Below, piece after piece: positions 49,946 through 59,808 of a stretch of 64,000 nt of DNA. The DNA is taken from contig CAXHTR010000001.1 of the NCBI GenBank assembly GCA_964019655.1, positions 186,001 to 250,000 of the forward strand, given 5' to 3'. Both the position numbers and the translations under genes were made by a program. A model generated the notes under the pieces. The model ran no database searches. It had not been told where the DNA came from and saw only the letters and a list, made by a program, of their open reading frames with translations. The first letter of the stretch is position 1. Every line of letters begins with the position of its first letter. The stretch is from Perkinsela sp. pyNocScin1. Lineage: Eukaryota; Euglenozoa; Kinetoplastea; Prokinetoplastida; Perkinselidae.

Positions 49946-50388
49946 TTAGGTTATGAAGGGATATAATCTTATTCAATTGAACGTGAGTCACTTGAAAATC
50001 CATACTCTTTACTTTTTAAATAAATCCATGCTCATGATGATATTTTTTCAAGTTTCTTTACTGTGAGTCTGAGTTTACCTTTTCCTAAGTCCATGAACGA
50101 ATCCGCAAAATAAGACAAAAGTCATCGAATTTTAAGCGATATTTTTATGCACTCATCATAATGATTTGGTTGATCATAAGGCGTGCAGTCCTTACCCCTA
50201 AGCCGAATTTGCATATCCATGTGGAGAATCGTGCTTATCACTGCAATCTGGTGTAAAAGCGCTCATACGAAAAGTTGGGTTTCGAATACGAATACGCATA
50301 AAATGCAATAAGCCTAAAATGACTACAAATACAGTAATTTAATTTTTACTGTATGAAAAATCGAGCATAGGTTATTCTGTCTCTCGAT
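49946..50388. other. Intergenic, no gene seen
   Basis: AT-rich spacer between two subfamily A genes, no remnant recognised. Confidence 0.5.
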
Positions 50389-51705
50389 CTATTCGTTCAC
50401 TCTGATCACAAAGTCTTGATGGACCATGGTGTTAAGATCATTTCCAGCAAGGTTTATTTCCTTCAAAGACTTTGGAATATTTGCAACGCTGACATCCCCG
50501 GAAAGCTTGTTGTGAGAGGCATTCAATACGCGAAGATCTTTCGGCAGCGCTGATAGGTCGACAACTCCCTGAAACTTGTTCCCGTGAATTTCCAGCTCAA
50601 GCAAGGCTGGTGGAAGTGATGCAAAAGAAAATTCGCCCTCAAAGAGATTTCTGCTTATGCAGAACGTGCTTATATATCTCGGAAGCGCTGCTGTGTCCAC
50701 TGTTCCGCGGAGCGCGTTGCTGGAGATTCGAAGCTGCAATAAGAACTGGTGGATCTGGCGAAAATCGAAGAACCCTTTGAATTCACACTGGTCCAAGGCC
50801 ATTTCGATAACACCTGGCCAGGAGCTGACGTCGATGGTTCCCTGCAGCGCAGTTGCACTCGCCCGAAACGTGAGCATTCCTTTTGGCAGCTTTTCAAAGT
50901 TCAAAGTTCCCGAAACGTTCGTATGCGATATGGAGAAAGACGAAATTTTTGGCGGAAGCGTCTCTTCGTTTAGTGCGGTAAACTTGTTAAAACTGAGATC
51001 GCAGTCTTTCATTTGATCTGGGCTGCTGTCGAAGTTGACTGTTCCTGTCAGCTCGTTCGTGCTCAAGTCCAGATCCCTTAGACTTCTATTGAGTTGCTTG
51101 AGGTCAACATCCCCCTCAAACTTATTACAAGAAGCGTTCAAAGTGTGTAGCATCTCAGGTAATCTGATGAGACTAAGTTCCCCTACAAAAGCATTTTTTT
51201 GAAGGTATAGTGATTTGAGGTCTTTTGGGAGCGAAGACAAATCTGCTAGCCCATGAAGCTTGTTGCTCGATAAGTTTATGTGTCGCATCAAAGTGGGAAA
51301 GCCTAAAAAGTCAATACTTCCCGCTAAAAGATTACCCATAAGATCGATAGACTCGAGGTTCGAACTGAGATCTCGCGTGTTCAGGGAACCTTCAAGACTG
51401 CTGCGTCTAATCCATATTGATTGAATGCTTTTTGGTAGAAACCCAAAGTTTACCTTTCCACCGAGCCTTTTTTGATCATCCAGTGCGTCTGCTGTGAGCG
51501 CGTGGCGAACTTCGAGCACAGTCCCATTTGTCATGTGAATGAAAGGCCATTCCTTGATATCAAGCATATTTCCGTTCGAGTCTTTGAGCATGCTCGTATT
51601 CTTAATGCCATTAAAGCTGATTTCCATCTGTGCCTGCGGGGACAAGTGCGCGATATTCAGACTGAACCCGAAATCTGCGGTTTTGAGAATGAGTGGGCCG
51701 AGCAT
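50389..51705 (-). CDS. LRR protein, subfamily A
   Basis: 438 residues. ATG at 51705. 'MLGPLILKTADFGFSLNIAH', 'LSPQAQMEISFNGIKN', cap 'LDIKEWPFIHMTNGTV', in which even the single Cys of the other A members is gone. About 14 LRRs with 'FKGFFDFRQIHQFLLQL'. Tail 'HQDFVIRVNE'. Repeat-by-repeat parallel with 48626 indicates tandem duplication of the whole gene. Confidence 0.9.
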   Translation of the reverse strand: MLGPLILKTADFGFSLNIAHLSPQAQMEISFNGIKNTSMLKDSNGNMLDIKEWPFIHMTNGTVLEVRHALTADALDDQKRLGGKVNFGFLPKSIQSIWIRRSSLEGSLNTRDLSSNLESIDLMGNLLAGSIDFLGFPTLMRHINLSSNKLHGLADLSSLPKDLKSLYLQKNAFVGELSLIRLPEMLHTLNASCNKFEGDVDLKQLNRSLRDLDLSTNELTGTVNFDSSPDQMKDCDLSFNKFTALNEETLPPKISSFSISHTNVSGTLNFEKLPKGMLTFRASATALQGTIDVSSWPGVIEMALDQCEFKGFFDFRQIHQFLLQLRISSNALRGTVDTAALPRYISTFCISRNLFEGEFSFASLPPALLELEIHGNKFQGVVDLSALPKDLRVLNASHNKLSGDVSVANIPKSLKEINLAGNDLNTMVHQDFVIRVNE

Positions 51706-51802
51706 TTACTTATTATGTGATAATGAGAAATAAATCAGTGTTCGATGCGCTCTACTGACGGAAAGCGACATCCATCATAAGTATTCTAGTATTCTATCAA
51801 TC

Positions 51803-52438
51803 CTAATGCGCGAGGAAACGCACACTTCTTCTGTTGCTTTCATCGTCGAAAGACACGTCCACTGCGCGTATGTAGTCAATTGATATGTCCGCACTACATC
51901 CACGAAGCTGGCCGATGTGGAGCTTATTTCCTACCGTCCCTCTTTCACGCAAAATAACCCTATCCAGCTGCGGTGGGAGGTTGCTAATATTCACAACCCC
52001 TGTGATTCTGTTTCGAATCGATTCAAACGTCACCAGTGTGTCTGGCAGACCTCCCAGATCAAGTGTCCCTGTAAAAAGGCATAGCTCAAGGGAAAAAAGC
52101 GCTAAGCGCTCTGGCAAGTTCGTCATGTCCACCGTGCCGGTGAGCTTTTGCTCGTACATCGCAAGCTGCACAAGCGCACGTGGGGCCATTGAAAAATTCA
52201 CCGAGCCCTCGAGTGTCACGTAGATCGAGTGCCAGCCGATAGTCGTAATGCGGCCTGCTGCATTACAGTTGAGCCCTTCCCGATAGCACGCATTGTCTTG
52301 GTTGTTGTTGTATAGACACAGTGCAGCTTCGGCATTACTGGCTGGTGTGAGGAAGCACTCCATCATCTGCTGGTCGCTCAGAAAAGACGGATCTACCCTG
52401 CCGGCGTGGGCCAAGTCTGCGCAAACGAGTGGAAACAT
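51803..52438 (-). CDS. LRR protein, subfamily D
   Basis: 211 residues from the ATG at 52438 ('MFPLVCADLAHAGRVD'); the longer frame begins with a TTG. 'DQQMMECFLTPASNAEAAL', cap 'NACYREGLNCNAAG', in which Trp is replaced by Tyr-Arg. About four LRRs and the D-type tail with 'HIGQLRGCSADISIDYI' then 'SFDDESNRRSVRFLAH'. First of a run of D-type loci up to 54.4 kb. Confidence 0.88.
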   Translation of the reverse strand: MFPLVCADLAHAGRVDPSFLSDQQMMECFLTPASNAEAALCLYNNNQDNACYREGLNCNAAGRITTIGWHSIYVTLEGSVNFSMAPRALVQLAMYEQKLTGTVDMTNLPERLALFSLELCLFTGTLDLGGLPDTLVTFESIRNRITGVVNISNLPPQLDRVILRERGTVGNKLHIGQLRGCSADISIDYIRAVDVSFDDESNRRSVRFLAH

Positions 52439-52689
52439 TGGGAATCGGACTAAAAGGAATAAAAAAATTTGAGAAAAGTTTAATAGGATTTCCCAGCTTT
52501 GGCCGTATGTGAAACACGCTGTGCTCGTTTTAAAGCGAAAGCACTCAAATTTCAAAGAATATTCTTTGTTTTACTTTTCAAAGAAAAGTTCCCTTATATG
52601 ATCGCAGAGTACCAAGCCCATCTCCTCGCTGACTCCTCTGTAGTACCTTTGACGACATCTTACGCTTCCACTTCCTGCTTCGGCGCACG

Positions 52690-52991
52690 TTGGTCAAGTC
52701 CAAGATGGTAGAGCTCTCCGGGCAAGAGGCTCCTGTCGAACAGGACCTGCAGCTGATTTTGTATGATCTTGCAAAAAGGGCGGTATTGCAAGATCAGCCA
52801 CTGGGTCCAAGTGTGCGCAGCCAGCTCATTTTCGTGACGTTGTGGTTCCTATCACAGGTGATCTCTTCCCTGTCACAAACGTCAAGGAACTCGCCATCGG
52901 CGTCGGTGAACGTGGTGATTGTGCAGTTGTCGCACTGGGCGACAAAATCTATGGAAATGGACGCTTCCAAGTCCGATTTACTATTCATCAA
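52690..52991 (-). pseudogene. LRR gene fragment (cap plus one or two repeats)
   Basis: The minus strand shows a cap fragment 'FTDADGEFLDVCDREEITCD' (Trp lost), then in another frame LRR-like 'LQVLFDRSLLPGELYHLGLD'. No start and no further repeats. It abuts the 3' end of the next pseudogene. An old fragment. Confidence 0.6.
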
Positions 52992-53640
52992 TAATCAATC
53001 ACTCTCAGTGCCACGCGTTGTCTGTCAGCTTCATTCGCAAACGTCAAGTCCTCTGCTGCACAGAACTCCAGGTTGATCTTCAGGTCGTTTGCCGGAAGTT
53101 TCCCAATGCGAATTCTATTCCCGCGGACATTCTCTTCCCCAACGAAAAACCGTGTGAGGGTCTCCGGTAAGTCGCGAAAGTTTTCAATAGAGTAAATAGT
53201 ATTGCCCTTAACGATGAGCTGGCGCAGTGCACGAGGAAGATGCCCGAGGTCGAGACACCTCCAAAGACACAGTACTTGAGCCATAGGGTCTCGAGGGTTT
53301 CAGGGAGCCCCCGTGTGTCGACTTCTCCTACAAGCGCTTCGTGGAAGTTGAGTTCAAGATTCTGTATATGTGGTGGGATGTGTGCGAAGCTGATCGACCC
53401 CTCCACTGGGACCCCACCGTCAATGAGCATAAAGTTCTATTGGATTCGAGTGATCTCACGCTGGTCGTTGCAGTCAACACTCATTCATGTGCAGGCATCG
53501 TCAGCTTTGCCATAGAGTGCACTTCGAGCGGTTTCGTAGTCGTGTGGCGTGAAGAACAACTTGAAAGTGTCTTGCTCAGAGAGCATTCCTGGGTCGAAGC
53601 GACCAGCGTGGGGATACTCAGCGCAGGAGAGAAAGAGCTT
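52988..53640 (-). pseudogene. Subfamily D LRR pseudogene (lost start, two stops, frameshift)
   Basis: Close copy of the gene at 53787. The start codon is AAG (53638-53640) where the paralogue has ATG. Downstream, 'LSCAEYPHAGRFD' and 'FKLFFTPHDYETARSALYG' are intact. Two tryptophan codons are stops: TGA after 'DDACT' and TAG after 'EITRIQ'. A frameshift near 53255-53275 ('CVFGG') moves the reading to the frame that ends at 52988 with the usual D tail ('IRIGKLPANDLKINLEFCAA'). Clearly non-functional. Confidence 0.85.
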
Positions 53641-53786
53641 TGAATAAAACCAAAGGAAAAGTGCATTGTATGAAAATGGGGTTTTCAGCAGCACTCTGCT
53701 TTCAGAGCAATTCACTTAGGATTTATGCGATATTGCATTAAAGGTGATAAGGCTTCGTGGATTGCTGCAATAGCCAAATATGATTC

Positions 53787-54440
53787 TTATTGTGCAGGAG
53801 CTGCAGAAATTTGAACCCGTTCCTTATCGGATTCATCTGCAAATGAAATGTCCTCTGGCACACAAAACTCTAGGTTGATCTTCAAATCGCTTTCTGGAAG
53901 TTTCCCAATGTGAATTTTCATCCCGCTGAGATTCTTTTCTGAAATAGAGAACCAAGCGAGGTTCACGGGTAGGTTGCAAAAGTTCGCAATGGCTGAGATA
54001 TTGTTGGCCTTGACGACAAACTCAAGCATTCCTCCTGGAAGCTGTCCGAGGTCCAGTACACCAGTGAAGGCGCAGTACTCGAGCCAGAGGACGACAAGGC
54101 TCGCCGGGAGCCCCCGCGTGTCGACTTCTCCGATAAGCTTTGTTTGACACAGGAGCTTCAAATGTTGAAGATTCGGCGGAATGTGGGCAAAGTTGATATA
54201 TCCTTCGACTCGAACCCCACCAAAGGCAATGGCGTTCCACGCGATCCGAATAATCTCGCGCTGACTATTGCAGCTCACATGGATCCACGTGCACGCATCG
54301 TCAGCTTCACCGCAAAGGGAACGTCGAGCACTTTCGTAGTCGTCTGGCGTGAAGAACAACTCGATAGTGTCTTGCTCAGAGAGCATTCTTGGGTCGAAGC
54401 GACCAGCGTGGGGATACTCAGCGCAGGAGAGAAAGAGCAT
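53787..54440 (-). CDS. LRR protein, subfamily D
   Basis: 217 residues. The ATG at 54440 gives 'MLFLSCAEYPHAGRFD'. 'EQDTIELFFTPDDYESARRS', cap 'DDACTWIHVSCNSQ' with both Cys. Four LRRs ('CAFTGVLDLGQLP') and the D tail 'IHIGKLPESDLKINLEFCVP'. Intact sister of the adjacent pseudogene. Confidence 0.9.
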   Translation of the reverse strand: MLFLSCAEYPHAGRFDPRMLSEQDTIELFFTPDDYESARRSLCGEADDACTWIHVSCNSQREIIRIAWNAIAFGGVRVEGYINFAHIPPNLQHLKLLCQTKLIGEVDTRGLPASLVVLWLEYCAFTGVLDLGQLPGGMLEFVVKANNISAIANFCNLPVNLAWFSISEKNLSGMKIHIGKLPESDLKINLEFCVPEDISFADESDKERVQISAAPAQ

Positions 54441-55169
54441 TGAAGTGAGGCTTTGTATGTTTGAAAGCGGTATAGGAGTAGTTTAGGATAAAAATCTCAC
54501 AAACAATGTATTTCTGTTGAACAAGCAGCAGGCGGAAGAGTTTCTAGATGGCCGAATCGTTTTAGCCCCTTTGGAAGGCTGTACAGATCAATGATCCCCA
54601 AGAAGAGGGGTTCTTTAATTAGAAGGACTCTAAGCGCTGTGGCAGTGAGCGGATGGCATTTGTGCCTCTCTGGCTTTAGAAGTAGCGTCTTTGGGGATTC
54701 GCTGGAATAAGTGTGATATAAAAAATGGAGCCTTCAACAGTGGCGTAGGGATGGCACCAACCGAGACGAATGAATCGGTCATAAAAATGCACAGAATGCC
54801 TGAACAGATGCAGGCACTGTACTCATCGTCTGCAAGTACATCCCTTCCTTGCTCGTCGCTCTACGTCGAAATTTTGTTGGTTCACGGGGGAGGGGGGCTC
54901 TATGTGGGAAAGCTGTGGAAATTCTTCGAATAGGAGAAGTTGCATGCGTATTATCACTTTCATGCGTATTTAACAAAGTTGTGGAGCGCTATCGCCCTAT
55001 GGACGTTCTTCTAGTGCTGAACAATGGTAAATTCAATGAGCTGAGGTCATCTGAGAGACTAGTAGTATGAAAGATAAGAACAAATTTTAGTCCCACGTGC
55101 TTGTGCAAAAGCTCCAACTTGTCAATAAAACAGTGAATCAATTCAATATACCATTGGAGCAAAGATGCA
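54441..55169. other. Intergenic, no gene seen
   Basis: About 730 bases with only short frames on both strands, no LRR remnant or RNA gene recognised. It separates the LRR run from the RPA3-like gene. Confidence 0.45.
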
Positions 55170-55601
55170 CTAGCAGAAGAGCGGTCTGCACTGCGATTGC
55201 ATGAGATTCATCAAGAACTCGTAGGAGTTGAAGTCAAAGTTGTCCGTGAGCGACGAGTGATCGGTAACGACGATGTTCTGCGGGTTAGCACCGATCTTAA
55301 GGATGAACTGGTTGTTCACAGAGAAGTCCGCTGAAACGCCAGTGTCAAGCGCAACGATTAGGGTCTCGCCAGAGATCGGGCACTGGATGTGCACTTTGCC
55401 GTTGTCCTGGTCGACGCCTAGAGCACGGCCGAAGAGGGAGATAGTTTGGTTGCAGTAGCCGGAAATAAGGTTTGCCGGGATTCGTGGGACTGGTGTGGAC
55501 TCCTGCTTTGGCTCCTGTGCGTCTTGGCGATTGTTGAAGAAGTCTTGGTTCTTAGTTGCGTTGCTCGCGGCAGCGTAGGGGTTGGTGCCTTTGTTAAACA
55601 T
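55170..55601 (-). CDS. Replication protein A small subunit (RPA3-like OB fold)
   Basis: 143 residues. ATG at 55601. Residues 1-40 are polar and probably disordered. From about 44 the sequence follows the small RPA subunit: 'RIPANLISGYCNQTISLFGR', a 'GKVHIQCPISGETLIVAL' strand pair and the C-terminal 'DNFDFNSYEFLMNLM' helix, which in RPA3 contributes to the trimer core. It would stabilise the RPA heterotrimer that binds single-stranded DNA in replication and repair. Assignment rests on overall pattern, since the family is poorly conserved; another OB-fold protein is possible. It is the first gene of the minus-strand run, beside the divergent strand switch. Confidence 0.65.
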   Translation of the reverse strand: MFNKGTNPYAAASNATKNQDFFNNRQDAQEPKQESTPVPRIPANLISGYCNQTISLFGRALGVDQDNGKVHIQCPISGETLIVALDTGVSADFSVNNQFILKIGANPQNIVVTDHSSLTDNFDFNSYEFLMNLMQSQCRPLFC

Positions 55602-55769
55602 GTGGATGATTAATAAGACAGGGCAGAAGAAACTAGATCAATGTTGAGATAGTTACAATAAAACATGAGATCTCGATAGGCTCCGATGCATTTTCAAGTT
55701 TTAGTGGATTTATTCAGTCAGTAGATAGGCTCAAAATCATCACTGACAAGGTAACAGGCCTTCAATTAT
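55602..55769. other. Start of divergent strand-switch region
   Basis: AT-rich, upstream of the RPA3-like gene. A promoter for divergent transcription would be expected here or up to 57 kb, but no motif can be named. Confidence 0.35.
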
Positions 55770-56450
55770 CGATGTACATTTTCTGCCATGATTCTTCTAA
55801 TGTTTGCTGTAGCACATAGATGAATTGTACATCCTTGGATTTAAAAGCAGATGTCTTAGGATTAATTCTATGCATGGACAAGGAGTGAAGTTTGAATCGT
55901 GTCCCATAGTCGTCAACCGCTATCTTCTGAATGTTATCTGGTAGTTTGTTATAGCATATGACTTTCTGTGTTTCCCCAGATCTGTAATGACTTGAGAGAT
56001 GAGGGAAGATCAGTAAATGATAATTTTCCTGTTAGAGAGTTTTCTCTTAGATTCAGAGAAATAAGGATCTGAGGTAGCAATTGATAGCAGAAGAATAGAG
56101 CTGAGGGATGAAATTTCTCTTAAGATAAGCACCCCACAAGCCTCGAGGTAGATGACGTAAAGTAAAAATTTACTTTTGCTTACATTCTGGCAAGCCGATG
56201 TATCGCACTCAATCAGAAACATAGTGGATATTTACATTTCCCATGATGTTTCTCAGTCGGTAACCGGCGTAATCTATCTTGATAAGTTTTCAATTGCTGC
56301 AGATGATACCATACCAATCACAAACGTGATGATAAGATGCTGGCATACTTGATGGCAGAATGTCCCCTACAAACTGAGATTTAGCTTTGGCAAAGGCTCT
56401 ATGTGCACCATCACTTTGATACTATTCCTCCTGCAACGCTTGCTCTAGAG
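55770..56450 (-). pseudogene. Decayed LRR gene in the strand-switch region
   Basis: Minus-strand fragments in order: 'HHVCDWYGIICSN' (cap core, about 56300), a stop, then 'LKSLQIWGN' following 'LISLNLRENSLTGKLSFTD' (about 55990-56080) and 'YNKLPDNIQKIAVDDYG'. Frames change and stops interrupt, and no start is found. AT-rich drift indicates an older pseudogene than those inside the runs. Confidence 0.7.
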
Positions 56451-57028
56451 TTTGTGCTGATATTACGACGAGTATTTTTTCTCTTTAGAAGCTTTTCGTA
56501 ATATAGATGGTCTGAAGAAGCTAAGTTAGTATTTGTGACATTTTGGATCCCGATATAAATTGAGGAAGACTCATGAATTTTCTCGCCCTACTCAATTCAA
56601 TGCAACAGAATTTTCATCTGCACGACAATGTCAGTCTAATTCCGAATTTCGCTCATTACAGATTTCATTATGGAGCTTTCAAAGTGAGAGGCTTCTTGAC
56701 TACAGGCGAATTAAGATAATGCAGACCACAAGTCTCTCTATTCCTCAACCTTGTAAAAAAGGTTAAGATCTCACTACAGACGCATATGAAGCAGATTTAG
56801 TTTGCCATCTAAGATCTTGTAAACTAGATCCGAAGAACATAAGTATAAAAGATGAATTTAAGACGCAGCGTCTTAATCATATTCGTATGTTCGCACAGAT
56901 CTTTGTGTACAGCTTGAAAATCCCAATATATCTTTCTCAGGACAGATGCTTTGAGAATCATCCTAGAATGAGGTACAAATGACACGCAATTCTATTTCCC
57001 AAATTTGAAGTTTTCACTGCAGCTAGTA
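56451..57028. other. Spacer of the divergent strand switch
   Basis: AT-rich with no coding motif or RNA gene recognised. The end is pyrimidine-rich before the ATG at 57029 (CTATTTCCC... CTGCAG). Confidence 0.4.
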
Positions 57029-58030
57029 ATGTTTCTACTCGGTGTCGATGGCCTGGGCCGCTTCGATGTAGAATCGCTACCTGATCAAGCAATAATGGAG
57101 ATACTTATATCACAGCTCGTAGAATCCACCGTAAAACAATACCAGACTCCCGATGGAGATTTTACTGACAAGTGCACGTGGAGCGGTGTAGCCTGTGACA
57201 AAGACGGAAACGTTACTTCTATCAAGTTCAATTGGCTCTCTTGGTGGATGCCGAGATATTCAGTCCCTGAGTTCAACATGTTTCCTCGCTTTCTTCAGTC
57301 TTTTTCATTGCACCTTGGGAGCACATCTTCCATCGATATCGGTGCGCTACCCCCATCACTTGAAGCGCTGAGCGTGAACGTCGCCAAGGTAGATGGAGTC
57401 ATCAAGTGGGACGATCTGCCAGAAAATCTTGAAATTTTGAACCTCCAGCACCTTCGTGACGAATCACCACTTATCGTGAAAGAGCTTCCGCGTACACTAA
57501 AGCACTGCACCTTGAGCTGCAACTCACTCGTGGGATCTTTAGCGATTGAGGATCTCCCACCAGCCATCGAGAAAGTCGACCTATCGACGAATTCGCTTAG
57601 TGGGGAGCTCAACCTGCCTGCGCTTCCAAAGACAGTGAAAACGCTTCTCATCTTCAAGAACGATTTTTCAGGATCTGTAGACCTATCTGCGCTTCCCCCG
57701 AATCTCGAGAACATGAAGATTGGAAGCAACAAACTATCGGGGGAACTGCAGCTTGACAGCTTACCGCAAGAACTCCGGGAGCTATCTTTCTCCTACAATT
57801 CTTTTGAAGGAGGTGTCGACTTGACAAGGCTACCACCCCATCTCCGATGGCTGAATCTCTCGCAGAACCGTCTATCGGGGACCGTTGACACGTCAGCCCT
57901 GCCAGCAGCCATGAGCTACCTCTGCCTAACGGGGAACCCTTCATTTGAGGGGGTGCTTGACATATCGCGGGAAGGACTTTCCAACGTTGTCTTTTACGCC
58001 CACTGCGGATTCTCTGAGGTTAAAAAGTAA
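57029..58030 (+). CDS. LRR protein, 333 aa
   Basis: The ATG at 57029 follows CACTGCAG. The open frame begins earlier only at a TTG and contains no family features there. N-terminus 'MFLLGVDGLGRFD', very short. 'DQAIMEILISQLVES', complete cap 'TDKCTWSGVACDKDG', about 11 LRRs becoming regular after the fourth ('NSLSGELNLPALP', 'NRLSGTVDTSALP'). Tail 'FYAHCGFSEVKK'. First gene of the second plus-strand run. Confidence 0.9.
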   Translation: MFLLGVDGLGRFDVESLPDQAIMEILISQLVESTVKQYQTPDGDFTDKCTWSGVACDKDGNVTSIKFNWLSWWMPRYSVPEFNMFPRFLQSFSLHLGSTSSIDIGALPPSLEALSVNVAKVDGVIKWDDLPENLEILNLQHLRDESPLIVKELPRTLKHCTLSCNSLVGSLAIEDLPPAIEKVDLSTNSLSGELNLPALPKTVKTLLIFKNDFSGSVDLSALPPNLENMKIGSNKLSGELQLDSLPQELRELSFSYNSFEGGVDLTRLPPHLRWLNLSQNRLSGTVDTSALPAAMSYLCLTGNPSFEGVLDISREGLSNVVFYAHCGFSEVKK

Positions 58031-58174
58031 AAATGGCCTGCATTCATCAGCGCATGACACATTCATGATAAAAGACTTTATAGAAGTTAGCAAGTATTAA
58101 GTAGTCCGCCTTCATTCGGCAATATGCATTGGGGCAAAATCCTCTAGTACGAAACGTCACTTTCCTCGACTCAA

Positions 58175-59338
58175 ATGCTCTTCCATCTCACCTGCGCAGC
58201 AGACACGACGATGCGCGTCGACGCAAGCTCACTCACCGACCAGGCCATCATGGAGATTATCGCCGTACAGTTCGACGATAATACGCAAAAAAATCTCACA
58301 CACAAAGACGGTGAATTCCTTGATGTATGCGACTGGCCGCGAGTCACCTGTGACCCTGAAGGGCATGTTATAAAGATCGACTGGAGCTGGGGCTATGCAG
58401 CTGACGGTGTCGTGCAGATTGCCATGTTTCCGCCCCGCTTGCGGCACCTGAACCTCTACCTGAAAGATGTACGCGCAGCCATCGACCTCAGCGCTCTACC
58501 GCCCGACCTGACGTATCTGTACCTCATGTTTCGAGAATTTGTGGGGCATCTCGACTTTACAAAGCTGCCAGAGGCGCTGACCACGCTCATCGTCGAGTCG
58601 ACCTTTTTGTCGCAAGAGGCCGACATGAGCAAGCTTCCGCCGTATCTTCTCAAGCTGAGCCTCGCAGCGAACAAACTGACAGGTGAAGTGCAGACATCGA
58701 AGCTCCCAAGTAAGCTGCAGCGTTTCAACGTTGCATCGAACCGTTTTGGGGGCGCTGTGGAGCTCACAACGCTCCCAACTGACCTCCGACGGTTGTACCT
58801 CACGAGCAACCGTTTTACGGGGAGCGCAGCGCTGCACGCCTTACCCCAAAAACTGACAGTCCTCGACATCGCGAGCAATCAATTTTGCGGGTCCATCGAC
58901 CTCTGCCACCTGCCAGGGAGCCTCAAAGAGCTCGTCGTGAGCGAAAACGCACTGGAGGGCACGCTGGACCTCACGCGCCTCTTCGACCCATCGGTTCCAG
59001 GCCACGTCTACCCCGTTTTAGACAAAATCGACCTCGCGCTGAACGGTTTCACAGGGGAAATCGACCTGACCGCCTTACCGCAGAGCGTTCGGGAAGTCGA
59101 CGTATCCGACAATGCGCTCGAGGGCACGCTGGACCTCACGCGCCTGCCTGCCCACATCGGCAGCCTAAATCTGTCGGGAAATCGTTTTCAGGGAACGCCA
59201 GATCTGTCAGCGCTGCCGATGCGCCTGTGGTCTTTGGATCTCTCTAAAAATCAGCTGAGCGGTGAGCTGGATTGCAGTTTGATACCTGAAGCACTGCAGG
59301 ACTTGCGGGTCGGAGAGAACAATTTTACGAATGCTTGA
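58175..59338 (+). CDS. LRR protein, 387 aa, with internal duplication
   Basis: ATG in CTCAAATGC. 'MLFHLTCAADTTMRVDASSL', 'DQAIMEIIAVQFDDN', cap 'LDVCDWPRVTCDPEG'. About 12 LRRs follow. 'NALEGTLDLTRL' occurs twice (about 58950 and 59120) with almost identical DNA, separated by an irregular segment ('FDPSVPGHVYPVLDKI'), which points to a recent repeat duplication within the gene. GC-rich third positions. Ends abruptly after 'VGENNFTNA'. Confidence 0.9.
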   Translation: MLFHLTCAADTTMRVDASSLTDQAIMEIIAVQFDDNTQKNLTHKDGEFLDVCDWPRVTCDPEGHVIKIDWSWGYAADGVVQIAMFPPRLRHLNLYLKDVRAAIDLSALPPDLTYLYLMFREFVGHLDFTKLPEALTTLIVESTFLSQEADMSKLPPYLLKLSLAANKLTGEVQTSKLPSKLQRFNVASNRFGGAVELTTLPTDLRRLYLTSNRFTGSAALHALPQKLTVLDIASNQFCGSIDLCHLPGSLKELVVSENALEGTLDLTRLFDPSVPGHVYPVLDKIDLALNGFTGEIDLTALPQSVREVDVSDNALEGTLDLTRLPAHIGSLNLSGNRFQGTPDLSALPMRLWSLDLSKNQLSGELDCSLIPEALQDLRVGENNFTNA

Positions 59339-59808
59339 GAAAAAGGCAGACTTAATGAAAAGTATAATGCGAAATAGATCAGTGGATTTTCTATCGACGA
59401 AGAATTTATTGATTAAAATGAATTGATTTTCTCGTACAATGCATTCCATCAGACATCGTTGTGTGATTTTTTACGTAAGTTGACAACGACAACCAATAAC
59501 GACCATCGAAAGTAGCGTATGCGCGTACTGTGTGTATCCGCTGCTATCCCTGTGAAGCGAATTAAGAGAGAGTGAATATTGATAAAAGAGGGTGTGTCTC
59601 GATAGGAGACTCAGAAGGAGTAAATTTGACTGCCTTTGCAAGAACAGTTCGATTTTGAAACTACTCACGGGCCTGCATCAATGCCTGACTTACTTTACTT
59701 TCGCCTTAAAGAAGTAAATCTTTGCACACAGAGTCACATCTACACAGCGAAATACGAGCATGATCGAAATTTTAAGTCCATCCCTCCATTTTCCTTCCAG
59801 CTCTACAA
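59339..59808. other. Intergenic, no gene seen
   Basis: AT-rich spacer. The run CATCCCTCCATTTTCCTTCCAG ends in AG eight bases before the ATG at 59809, a strong acceptor-like sequence. Confidence 0.5.
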
